A stretch of DNA of 64,000 bases from Treponema sp. OMZ 787. GTDB lineage: Bacteria > Spirochaetota > Spirochaetia > Treponematales > Treponemataceae. The translations under genes were made by a program, and so were the position numbers. The notes beneath the pieces were generated by a model that was given only the letters and a program-made list of their open reading frames with translations, did not search any database and was not told the origin of the DNA. Location: NCBI RefSeq assembly GCF_024181225.1, contig NZ_CP051198.1, positions 1,674,001 to 1,738,000 on the forward strand. The letters are read 5' to 3'. Of this stretch, positions 17,288 through 24,128 are shown piece by piece (within the stretch, counting starts at the first letter, position 1; each line of letters starts with the position of its first letter).

Positions 17288-18160
17288 TTACTGCTTAATT
17301 TTAAGTCTTTCTATCTCTTCACAGCTTAAACCTGTAGCTTTTGCAATATTTTCAACCGATAAGCCTATATCAAGCAAGTTTTTTGCAGTCTGCACTATCC
17401 CTTCTGTAAAACCTTGTTTTCTTCCGTCTTGCATTCCGGCTTGTCTTCCTTCTTTCAAGCCCTCTTGTCTCCCCTCTTCCAAACCTTCTTTCCAGCCTTC
17501 CTGTCTGCCGTAATGACGGGCATCCATTTCAAAACCTGAGATAAAGCGGTATTCACTGCGAGCTTGTTCGTTGCTTTTTAATTTTTCTATCATCTTTTCT
17601 ATCCTCTCTGTAAATTCTGTTGTAACCTTACCGGTTTTTACATATTCCAAAAATCCGCTTAAGTTCTTATTTTCTGCTTTTTTAAAAGCATTTGCATTTA
17701 TTATTATTTTCTTTGCTCCGTCATTTAGAAGCGTTTTTCTGTCTTCAAGGCAGATATTTTCAAAGGTATAAAGGGGCATATCTTTCCCGACCGAATCAAA
17801 AAGACAAAGAAAGATTATGTAGCTGTCATTTAAGCTGCTATAATGTTCTCCTTTGTCTAAAAACAAAATATCCAGTGCTGCCTGATAGTAACGCATTCTT
17901 TTTGCAAGATTATGCTCATCAACTGCCTGCATTTCAATATCGTATGATTTACCGGTTTCATCTTTTACCAGAACATCAAGGCGTATTAACTTAGCTTCCG
18001 CTCTTGTAATTATTGCATCTTGAGATGATAGGTATGAGATTTTACCTATTTTATCGGCTAGTGTCATTTCAAGAAAGGTTTTACACGTTTCTTCGTCCTG
18101 CATAATTTTGCAAAACATAAAGTCGTCTGCAATGGTTAAATCATCAAAGTTTTTCCTCAT
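17288..18160 (-). CDS. Rpn-family PD-(D/E)XK nuclease / 'putative transposase', copy 1
   Basis: The 290 residues start at the ATG 18158–18160 with GGGAAGG upstream; a longer frame to 18313 has no support. The conserved N-terminus is MRKNFDDLTIADDFMFCKIM. The catalytic core is IRLDVLVKDETGKSYDIEMQ (D…ExQ). A linker of repeated K/E-x-G-R/L-x-E-G units follows (about residues 228–262), then a C-terminal helical tail ending TGLSCEEIERL. It is about 92% identical over its first 226 residues to the copy at 23223. The linker repeats differ in number between the copies. Family members cleave DNA, and some act in phage defence with an internally translated small C-terminal form. Confidence 0.85.
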   Translation of the reverse strand: MRKNFDDLTIADDFMFCKIMQDEETCKTFLEMTLADKIGKISYLSSQDAIITRAEAKLIRLDVLVKDETGKSYDIEMQAVDEHNLAKRMRYYQAALDILFLDKGEHYSSLNDSYIIFLCLFDSVGKDMPLYTFENICLEDRKTLLNDGAKKIIINANAFKKAENKNLSGFLEYVKTGKVTTEFTERIEKMIEKLKSNEQARSEYRFISGFEMDARHYGRQEGWKEGLEEGRQEGLKEGRQAGMQDGRKQGFTEGIVQTAKNLLDIGLSVENIAKATGLSCEEIERLKIKQ

Positions 18161-18181
18161 TTTGTACCTTCCCACAGGTAG

Positions 18182-18210
18182 ATTATAACATAAAGTATAG
18201 ATTTTTTCAA
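18182..18210 (-). promoter_or_regulatory. Consensus promoter of Rpn copy 1
   Basis: TTGAAA (18205–18210) and TATAAT (18182–18187) are separated by 17 bases on the minus strand. The same promoter, with few changes, precedes copy 2. Confidence 0.8.
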
Positions 18211-18226
18211 TTATCAAGTTTTTAAA

Positions 18227-18290
18227 AATTAACTGCAATGGACGCAAAGCAGCTTGCCGCTTAGGCGGCAAGCTGCGCAGAGGGTTAATT
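18227..18290. repeat. Palindromic element with a perfect 12-bp GC-rich stem
   Basis: The inner arms gcagcttgccgc (18249–18260) and gcggcaagctgc (18265–18276) are perfectly complementary around a TTAG loop. Outer arms AATTAAC (18227–18233) and GTTAATT (18284–18290) add a second dyad. No T-run follows on the minus strand, so it is not a typical terminator, although it lies just beyond the stop of the 18323 gene. The outer-left arm is shared with the 20-bp direct repeat. Confidence 0.75.
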
Positions 18291-18322
18291 AGGTAAAACC
18301 ATGGTAATAACAATACCGCTTC

Positions 18323-19552
18323 TTATCCTTCTTTTTTCTCGGATTTATTCTCTTGATTTTCAGAATTATATTTTTCATTGCTATTAGTTTCGGAATTAAG
18401 TTCTTTTTTTACTTCTTCATCAAGTTCTTTTATAGCATCATCCTTGGATTTATTTTCTATTTTTATTTTTTTCTTCTTAAGAGTTTCCTCTTGATTTTTA
18501 ATATACTCCTCAAGCCCCAAAGCATCTTCCGATGTCTCATCAACAAAAATAATTTTTTTATTTAACGGAGCTAAAATAAGTTTTAAAAATTTTTCAGAAA
18601 GCTTTTTTATTGGCTCTTCCATAAACTTAGTTTCAAAACCTTGCTGCAACCTCTCATTAAATTCCTCACGACACTCATCAGCATAAGCAGCAGCAGCTCT
18701 ATCTTGTGTTGAATCTACATAAGTTTCTCTATTTAAATTTTTTTTCACAATATCTTCTATGGGGATTGGAAGGTTCGTATAGCCAAATGTATCCTTTATT
18801 TCTTTTGGGTCTAAAAAGGTCCTTCGTATTTCTGCCAATTCTTTATAATGTCTGTCCTTTGTCTTTCCGGTAAATTTAGGCGTTATTCCTGACACCAATA
18901 TTGTGTTTTGTATTTCTTGTGAATTTGCAATGCGGATATCTTTTATATCAAAGCCGAATTTTGCAACTATATCATGAGTCCATATAACAATTGCTTCATC
19001 ATAGCTTGCTTGTTCTTTATCTTCTTTCCAAAACCACATACCATCAGTCCATTTTTTTACCTCTAAAGGTCTAGTAATTTTTCTGTGAACACTTGTTTGT
19101 TTAAGATTTGTCTCAAGTAAATTCATTTCTGAAATTTCGGTATAATCATTAATTTGAAGCTGTGCATTTTTTAAAAGGCGTAACTCACTTTCAAGAGACT
19201 CAATACCAATAGCTTGTCTTGTATTTATTATTTCTTGTTTTGCATTTATCTCTTTTTGTTCCAATAAATCAAGTTCCATCTTACGACGATCTAACTCTGC
19301 CTGATATTCTTTAGCTAAATCACTTGTAGCCTGTTTATCCACTAAAGCATTAAAGGATGTAATTACAGGGATCATACATAAAAAAACACCTAAAGCAGTA
19401 ACAGCTATAGAAGCAATTTTGTTAGGTATTTTTACAGCTAAATATATTGTTAAACCTATACCTGCTAAACCTGCCGCTATTATCAAAACAGAACCGGCCA
19501 TACTTAATCCATCTTTCCATCCATAAACAAAATTGTAACATGCATTCAACAT
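18323..19552 (-). CDS. Membrane-anchored coiled-coil protein of unknown function
   Basis: From the ATG at 19550–19552 (SD AGGAG seven bases upstream) the protein has 409 residues. Two transmembrane segments occupy about residues 15–35 and 47–70. A coiled coil follows near residues 78–125 (YQAELDRRKMELDLLEQKE). Next comes a globular domain containing DGMWFWKEDKEQASYDE and a second helical region. The C-terminus is low-complexity, rich in Lys, Glu and Asn. I recognise no enzyme motif. It follows the polytopic membrane gene at 19581 by about 28 bases, so the two are probably a functional pair inside the accessory island. Confidence 0.65.
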   Translation of the reverse strand: MLNACYNFVYGWKDGLSMAGSVLIIAAGLAGIGLTIYLAVKIPNKIASIAVTALGVFLCMIPVITSFNALVDKQATSDLAKEYQAELDRRKMELDLLEQKEINAKQEIINTRQAIGIESLESELRLLKNAQLQINDYTEISEMNLLETNLKQTSVHRKITRPLEVKKWTDGMWFWKEDKEQASYDEAIVIWTHDIVAKFGFDIKDIRIANSQEIQNTILVSGITPKFTGKTKDRHYKELAEIRRTFLDPKEIKDTFGYTNLPIPIEDIVKKNLNRETYVDSTQDRAAAAYADECREEFNERLQQGFETKFMEEPIKKLSEKFLKLILAPLNKKIIFVDETSEDALGLEEYIKNQEETLKKKKIKIENKSKDDAIKELDEEVKKELNSETNSNEKYNSENQENKSEKKEG

Positions 19553-19580
19553 AAAACATCTCCTTTCAATGCTATTAAAT

Positions 19581-20408
19581 TTAATCAATCTTTATCTTTT
19601 TTTCAGCCATATTTATTTCGTTTTTTATATCATCATCAAAATCATGATTTTTAAGTTTTACTGATGTAATAGATTTCGATACTTTATTTTTTATTTCTGA
19701 ACTTTCTTTTGTTGCACCGGAAATATTTGCCTTAACATTTTTAGTACCAAAAGAATACATAGCTCCTAAAGTACCCAATAAGTTATTAATGTTAATATTT
19801 TGTTGTAAGTAAAAGCTAATAGCTGTTAAAATCAGTGCTATAAAACCCCAAAATCCCATAGCCGCACTCACTAAATTTATTCTAGCAAAAATGGATAAAA
19901 TAATCAGAACACCAACTGCCATTTTTGCTATTTCTTTTACTCCAAACATAATAATTGCAATACAAAATACAACGGCAGCAATCATTTTTGTATTTTCCAA
20001 AAAAATATCCCATTTAGGCTCAGGCTCGAAAGGATCAAGACATATTTTTATATAAATAGACATAAGTGTTAGATTAATAATAAAAGATAAAATTGTTAAT
20101 ATTTTATCTTCCTTTGGAAAAGAAATTATTCTTCTTGCATATAAAATACCCATTAAAAGAAGAGAAATCAGACCTACACTCAAATTCGGCATAAGATGAA
20201 TAGATTTTTGTGTGGTCTTTTCCCAAAAAATCCATGAACTCTGAACTTCAGTATAACTATGCGGCATCCAAAATATTATACATGCAAGAAGTCCCAATCC
20301 TAGACCTATAAAGAACAGTTTGTTTTCTTTAAAAGCACTAACTATACTTCCTTTTAACGTATTATTCATTCCTACTAAAGAATCATCCGACAAATTATTT
20401 TTACTCAT
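19581..20408 (-). CDS. Polytopic membrane protein of unknown function
   Basis: The 275 residues include six or more hydrophobic helices between about residues 28 and 195. They are followed by a polar, probably cytoplasmic, tail with many Lys/Ser residues. SD GGAGG lies seven bases before the ATG. I recognise no transporter or enzyme signature. It leads the two-gene unit with the coiled-coil membrane protein. Confidence 0.65.
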   Translation of the reverse strand: MSKNNLSDDSLVGMNNTLKGSIVSAFKENKLFFIGLGLGLLACIIFWMPHSYTEVQSSWIFWEKTTQKSIHLMPNLSVGLISLLLMGILYARRIISFPKEDKILTILSFIINLTLMSIYIKICLDPFEPEPKWDIFLENTKMIAAVVFCIAIIMFGVKEIAKMAVGVLIILSIFARINLVSAAMGFWGFIALILTAISFYLQQNININNLLGTLGAMYSFGTKNVKANISGATKESSEIKNKVSKSITSVKLKNHDFDDDIKNEINMAEKKIKID

Positions 20409-20471
20409 TTTTCTACCTCCAAAATGATATAGTTTTTAATTTTATAAGGCAAGAAAATTAGCCTTTTTCCC

Positions 20472-20714
20472 TCATCTTCCTATTCCTCCCCTCTTATACC
20501 AAGTCATACCCCTGTTAAGCGAATAAAAAAGGCCGTTTTCGGTTGCGGCTAAGAGCTCTTTTCCGCCGTCTACGATGTCGTAAAATACTCCTGTTTGATA
20601 GCCTTGAAAACGCAGATACCAGGTTTGACCATTATTAAGCGAGTATTCAATGTGTTTGCCGTTTTTTGGGCTTATTCTTATAAGCTCTTTTTTAAGATTA
20701 AGCATTATCGGCAT
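20472..20714 (-). CDS. Small protein with two Asp-box/BNR-like repeats
   Basis: The 80-residue protein contains two copies of a sialidase/BNR-type hairpin, YSLNNGQTWYLRF and YSLNRGMTWYKRG. These match the Asp-box pattern S-x-D-x-G-x-T-W with Asn at the third position. SD GAGGAG lies seven bases before the ATG. It has no signal peptide. It may be a fragment of a larger propeller protein or a small domain gene; the SD and intact frame argue that it is expressed. Confidence 0.65.
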   Translation of the reverse strand: MPIMLNLKKELIRISPKNGKHIEYSLNNGQTWYLRFQGYQTGVFYDIVDGGKELLAATENGLFYSLNRGMTWYKRGGIGR

Positions 20715-20774
20715 TTATAAACTCCTCATCCCCATCCGCCTGCTCATCACAGGCAGAGGGACTTTTTTCAAAAC

Positions 20775-22067
20775 CTATTTATACTCATCCTTTACATAAG
20801 AATCGGGAGAGTCTTTTCTTTGCTCCATCAAAGATTTGAACCAATCAGGGGCATTCGATAAATCGACCATATTGGGGAGCTTAGCCTGATAGACATTTAA
20901 AAAGTCGGCAAGATAGAGGATCCAGCGGACATTACCGCCCCAATCGTTTATTTCAGCGGAAGAATAAGGGTAGTTTTTGCCGTAATTTAATATTTTATTA
21001 AGTCTAAGCCAAACCCATTGAGTACTTTTCTTTTTCTTAAAATTTGTTTTTTCCCTATCTGTATATTTGAATAAATCTTCGCTATCTTGATAAGACGGAA
21101 AAATTATATTACACTCGTTATCCTTATTATAAAAATAAATCTTATTTATTTTTTTCGAATCTGTTCTATAACCTATTTTATATTTCGAATTAAGAAGTAA
21201 ATCGGCCTTCTTATTTATAAAAGCCGAAGGTTTATCGACAAAATTTTCCGGAATATTTGAACCAACGGTTACAACAATCCATTTTCTCAACACACGCTCA
21301 TCTTTATCATCAAATCCTTCTATACCAAAACTATATTGTTGTAAATTCTCCAAGTTTTTTACCTTAAATTCTGTGGAGCCATCTTCAACAGCTTTTAAAA
21401 TTTCAAAACCTTCATCTCCTATACCTTTTTTTATAATAAATTTTTTAATTGCCGGAATATTTATCCAAGAAAGACGAACTGACTTATCTCCGGGTTTTGC
21501 AGTAAATATAAATTTATCAAGTTCAAAATCCAGATCACTTTTACCGTAGTTAGGAACTGTTTTGCGGTATGCCAATACTTCTTTAAACCAGTCTGGAGCA
21601 TTTGTCATATCTACCATTTCCGGAAGCTTTGCCTCATACATATTTATAAAATCTGCAAGATATAAAATATAAAGGACATTGCCTCCCCAATCATTAGCAG
21701 CGGCGGCATCAAAAGGTATTTGTTTTTTATTGGTATTTAAGACCTTATTCATTCTTATCCAAAGCTTATTTCCGGAATTTGAATTTAGCTGTTCAATTTC
21801 TTCTTCATCATAGCCAAAAACCTTTTCGGCTTCTTGATAAGAAAAAGGAAGCATAAGCTTTTTACCGTCTTTTGTAAATTGGATTTTTTCCGATAGGCCT
21901 TCGGTTGTAAATCTTATTTTTTGATTCGATTTAAGAAGTTTTTGCTCATTTTTTTCGCTAAAATAAGGCTGTTTTCCGCCCTTTCCGCTTCCGGTTGTCT
22001 CGCATCCGGCAAAAAAAAGACTTACAATAATTGTAAATACAACCAAATTAAAAAAATGTTTTTTCAT
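20775..22067 (-). CDS. Lipoprotein with a duplicated domain around an FN3-like module
   Basis: The 430-residue precursor has a lipobox SLFFAGC, so Cys21 or thereabouts is the lipid anchor. Two homologous segments, at about residues 45–170 and 310–425, share phrases such as NDWGGNV..ILYLADF, KLP.MVD..NAPDWF. Between them (about 190–270) is an FN3-like region (KPGDKSVRLSW). The gene is preceded by a 31-bp hairpin/SD element identical to that upstream of the next gene. It is probably surface-exposed or periplasmic. No function was recognised. Confidence 0.72.
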   Translation of the reverse strand: MKKHFFNLVVFTIIVSLFFAGCETTGSGKGGKQPYFSEKNEQKLLKSNQKIRFTTEGLSEKIQFTKDGKKLMLPFSYQEAEKVFGYDEEEIEQLNSNSGNKLWIRMNKVLNTNKKQIPFDAAAANDWGGNVLYILYLADFINMYEAKLPEMVDMTNAPDWFKEVLAYRKTVPNYGKSDLDFELDKFIFTAKPGDKSVRLSWINIPAIKKFIIKKGIGDEGFEILKAVEDGSTEFKVKNLENLQQYSFGIEGFDDKDERVLRKWIVVTVGSNIPENFVDKPSAFINKKADLLLNSKYKIGYRTDSKKINKIYFYNKDNECNIIFPSYQDSEDLFKYTDREKTNFKKKKSTQWVWLRLNKILNYGKNYPYSSAEINDWGGNVRWILYLADFLNVYQAKLPNMVDLSNAPDWFKSLMEQRKDSPDSYVKDEYK

Positions 22068-22069
22068 TT

Positions 22070-22100
22070 AAAAACTCCTTTTGCGGTAATTTTAACCGCG
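22070..22100 (-). promoter_or_regulatory. 31-bp leader element (hairpin plus SD), copy 1
   Basis: This sequence is identical to 22828–22858. On the minus strand a GCGGT/ACCGC dyad is followed immediately by AAAAGGAG and the start codon of the duplicated-domain lipoprotein. A TATAAT box lies just upstream at 22109–22114. Confidence 0.7.
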
Positions 22101-22126
22101 TATAAAATATTATATCAATTTTTAGT

Positions 22127-22825
22127 TTAAAATCTAAAAACAGGTCCAAATTTTAAGAAAAAACCGTTAATAAAACCGGTATAAAAACCATCAAGCCTGT
22201 TTGTAGAATTTATCATACCAAAAGAAAGTACTTCAGTAATTGAAGCTTCAATTCCAATCTTCTTTGTAAAAAAATATTTGATCCCGACATGAAGAGGAAG
22301 TCCAAAATTAACAAACTTAATATTATGCGTAAATCCGTCATTGTTGTGTTCCGTGCTATTGTTAATTTTATTTATTTTAGGAAAACCGACACCTAAAGTT
22401 AGACCCGCTGCAGCTGTGACATGAGTATTTTTTATATTCTTATAAGTATACCCAAAAAGAGCACTACCCTCCCATAAAGCACCTTTCAAATTCAAAACAA
22501 CATCATCATAAATATATCCGTCTACATAACTATCATATCTTACAGGATAATCCGTAGCTTTTACTTTTCCGTTTAATAAAAAATATTCACTTAACATAAA
22601 AGTAAAACCGTTTTTGGTATTAAGACCTAAATTAAAACCAATAGTAAATGCAGTCCAATTTTCTTTTAAATATGTCGCCGAAGCAATGTTCCCAAAACCT
22701 ATGAGCGGTGATACGGTAAATTCAATCGGTTTTTCCGGTTTGTTTTGCTTTTCTTCAACATCATTAGAAAATGCCATTCCAAAAACAAAAATAAATAATA
22801 CGAAAATAACTACTATTTTCTTCAT
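22127..22825 (-). CDS. Outer-membrane beta-barrel protein
   Basis: The 232 residues begin with a signal peptide (MKKIVVIFVLFIFVFGMAFS). The rest is alternating hydrophobic/polar strands and ends in GPVFRF, with the terminal phenylalanine typical of outer-membrane barrels. Internal strands such as WTAFTIGFNLGLNT and GSALFGYTYK support an eight-strand-like barrel. Ligand or role is unknown. It shares its 31-bp leader with the next gene downstream, suggesting coordinate control of the two envelope proteins. Confidence 0.75.
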   Translation of the reverse strand: MKKIVVIFVLFIFVFGMAFSNDVEEKQNKPEKPIEFTVSPLIGFGNIASATYLKENWTAFTIGFNLGLNTKNGFTFMLSEYFLLNGKVKATDYPVRYDSYVDGYIYDDVVLNLKGALWEGSALFGYTYKNIKNTHVTAAAGLTLGVGFPKINKINNSTEHNNDGFTHNIKFVNFGLPLHVGIKYFFTKKIGIEASITEVLSFGMINSTNRLDGFYTGFINGFFLKFGPVFRF

Positions 22826-22827
22826 AC

Positions 22828-22858
22828 AAAAACTCCTTTTGCGGTAATTTTAACCGCG
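22828..22858 (-). promoter_or_regulatory. 31-bp leader element (hairpin plus SD), copy 2
   Basis: This is an exact duplicate of 22070–22100, placed two bases upstream of the barrel-protein ATG. It contains the GCGGT/ACCGC dyad and AAAAGGAG. Confidence 0.7.
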
Positions 22859-22870
22859 CAAAAATATCGG

Positions 22871-22900
22871 TTTGCAGAAGAAATTTTGTTCTTCTGCAAA
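22871..22900 (-). repeat. Perfect 12-bp hairpin upstream of the barrel gene
   Basis: Arms tttgcagaagaa (22871–22882) and ttcttctgcaaa (22889–22900) are perfect complements around a six-base loop. It directly follows the terminator at 22899–22955 on the minus strand. Confidence 0.7.
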
Positions 22901-22955
22901 AAAAAAAGCTTTTTTGTAAAATTTGAGGCAAAGCCTGTAAAATACAAAAAAGCTT
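22899..22955 (-). terminator. Rho-independent terminator after the 24-codon ORF
   Basis: Arms tacaaaaaagctt (22943–22955) and aagcttttttgta (22906–22918) form a perfect 13-bp stem, with an inner aggc/gcct dyad. On the minus strand it is followed by a run of T residues (22899–22905). Confidence 0.85.
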
Positions 22956-23004
22956 ATTATTTAATATTATGTAGATATTATTGAATATTAAGATATGAAT
23001 AAAA

Positions 23005-23079
23005 TTATATAGATAAAAATTTATAGGGGGGGGTAAATTTATACATCATTTTATTAAGAGCATTTTTAATAAATTTCAT
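23005..23079 (-). CDS. Unannotated 24-codon small ORF with strong expression signals
   Basis: ATG at 23077–23079 opens a 24-codon frame that translates as MKFIKNALNKMMYKFTPPYK followed by FLSI and a TAA stop (23005–23007). It is preceded by AGGAGGAGG eight bases upstream, a perfect -35/17/-10 promoter (23115–23143) and a short GCCT/AGGC hairpin. A strong terminator lies 50 bases after the stop. The N-terminal half is a basic amphipathic stretch. An eight-G tract on the plus strand (23026–23033) lies inside the frame, coding for Thr-Pro-Pro. I do not recognise the peptide; it may be a small membrane-active or leader peptide, or the transcript may be an sRNA with a short ORF. Confidence 0.6.
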   Translation of the reverse strand: MKFIKNALNKMMYKFTPPYKFLSI

Positions 23080-23114
23080 ATAAAATACCTCCTCCTTGCC
23101 TTTAATTAGGCATA

Positions 23115-23143
23115 ATTATATCCATTTTTATAAGTCTTGTCAA
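23115..23143 (-). promoter_or_regulatory. Perfect consensus promoter of the small ORF
   Basis: TTGACA (23138–23143) and TATAAT (23115–23120) are separated by exactly 17 bases on the minus strand. It is the only promoter in this window I found that matches both hexamers exactly. Confidence 0.85.
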
Positions 23144-23222
23144 GGAAAAATTTATCTATTGGAGTAATTTAGTTATTAAGTACATATATGAAAATTAATT
23201 ATTACTTAAAATTAAACAGTAT

Positions 23223-24059
23223 TTAGGACTTAATTTTAAGTTTTTCTATTTCCCCACAGCTTAAACCTGTAGCTTTCGAGATATTTTCAACAGACAAACC
23301 TATATCAATTAAGTTTTTTGCAGTCTGCATTACACCATCTTTAAACCCTTGAGCTAAACCTTCTTGTCTGCCTTCTTTTCTGCCTTCTTTCCAGCCTTCT
23401 TGTCTGCCGTAGTGATGAGCATCCATTTCAAAACCTGAGATAAAGCGGTATTCGCTGCGAGCTTGTTCGTTGTTTTTTAATTTTTCTATCATCTTTTCTA
23501 TCCTCCCTGCAAAATCTGTTGTAACCTTACCGGTTTTTACATATTCTAAAAATCCGCTTAAATTTTTATCCTTCGCCTTTTTAAAAGCATTTGCATTTAT
23601 TATTATTTTCTTTGCTCCGTCATTTAGAAGCGTTTTTCTGTCTTCAAGGCAAATGTTTTCAAAGGTATAAAGGGGTATATCTTTCCCGACCGAATCAAAA
23701 AGACAAAGAAATATTATATAGCTGTCATTTAGGCTGCTATAATGTTCTCCCTTGTCTAAAAATAAAATGTCTAGTGCTGCCTGATAGTAACGCATACGCT
23801 TAGGAAGATTATGCTCATTAACTGCCTGCATTTCAATATCATATGATTTACCGGTTTCATCTTTGACTAAAATATCAAGACGTATAGACTTAGCTTCCGA
23901 GCCGGTACTTATTGCATTTTGAGATGATAAATATGAGATTTTACCTATTTTATCGGCTAAAGTCAGTTTGAGAAATGTTTTGCAAATTTCTTCATCTTGC
24001 ATAATTTTGCAAAACATAAAGTCGTCTGCAATGGTTAAATCATCAAAGTTTTTCCTCAT
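23223..24059 (-). CDS. Rpn-family PD-(D/E)XK nuclease / 'putative transposase', copy 2
   Basis: The 278-residue protein is a close paralogue of the gene at 17288–18160, with about 19 differences in the first 226 residues. It has the same core (IRLDILVKDETGKSYDIEMQ) and the same C-terminal TGLSCGEIEKL. The KEG/RQEG linker is shorter by roughly twelve residues. Homology continues upstream through the promoter to about 24110 and then stops abruptly. The two copies are in direct orientation about 5.9 kb apart. Like copy 1 it is intact, so it is not a decayed duplicate. Confidence 0.85.
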   Translation of the reverse strand: MRKNFDDLTIADDFMFCKIMQDEEICKTFLKLTLADKIGKISYLSSQNAISTGSEAKSIRLDILVKDETGKSYDIEMQAVNEHNLPKRMRYYQAALDILFLDKGEHYSSLNDSYIIFLCLFDSVGKDIPLYTFENICLEDRKTLLNDGAKKIIINANAFKKAKDKNLSGFLEYVKTGKVTTDFAGRIEKMIEKLKNNEQARSEYRFISGFEMDAHHYGRQEGWKEGRKEGRQEGLAQGFKDGVMQTAKNLIDIGLSVENISKATGLSCGEIEKLKIKS

Positions 24060-24079
24060 TTTTACCTTCCCACAGATAT

Positions 24080-24108
24080 ATTATAGCACATAGTATAGAT
24101 TTTTTCAA
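24080..24108 (-). promoter_or_regulatory. Consensus promoter of Rpn copy 2
   Basis: TTGAAA (24103–24108) and TATAAT (24080–24085) are separated by 17 bases on the minus strand, matching the copy 1 promoter. Confidence 0.8.
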
Positions 24109-24128
24109 TTCATAAACGGGGAATTCAA

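Larger units (their letters stand above)
17254..18233 (+). repeat. 20-bp direct repeats flanking Rpn gene 1
   Basis: An identical 20-mer (tcaagtttttaaaaattaac) occurs at 17254–17273 and 18214–18233. Extended to 26 bp (17251–17276 and 18211–18236) there are two mismatches. The copies bracket the complete Rpn gene and its promoter. The left copy includes the stop codon of the preceding hypothetical gene. Confidence 0.85.

Noticed and set aside
20446-20467. Small hairpin with T-run on the plus strand
   Set aside because: There is no plus-strand gene to end here, and the stem is only five base pairs.
17288-24059. Composite transposon / IS element
   Set aside because: The Rpn genes are PD-(D/E)XK nucleases, not DDE transposases, and I see no terminal inverted repeats; a duplicated gene pair is a safer description.
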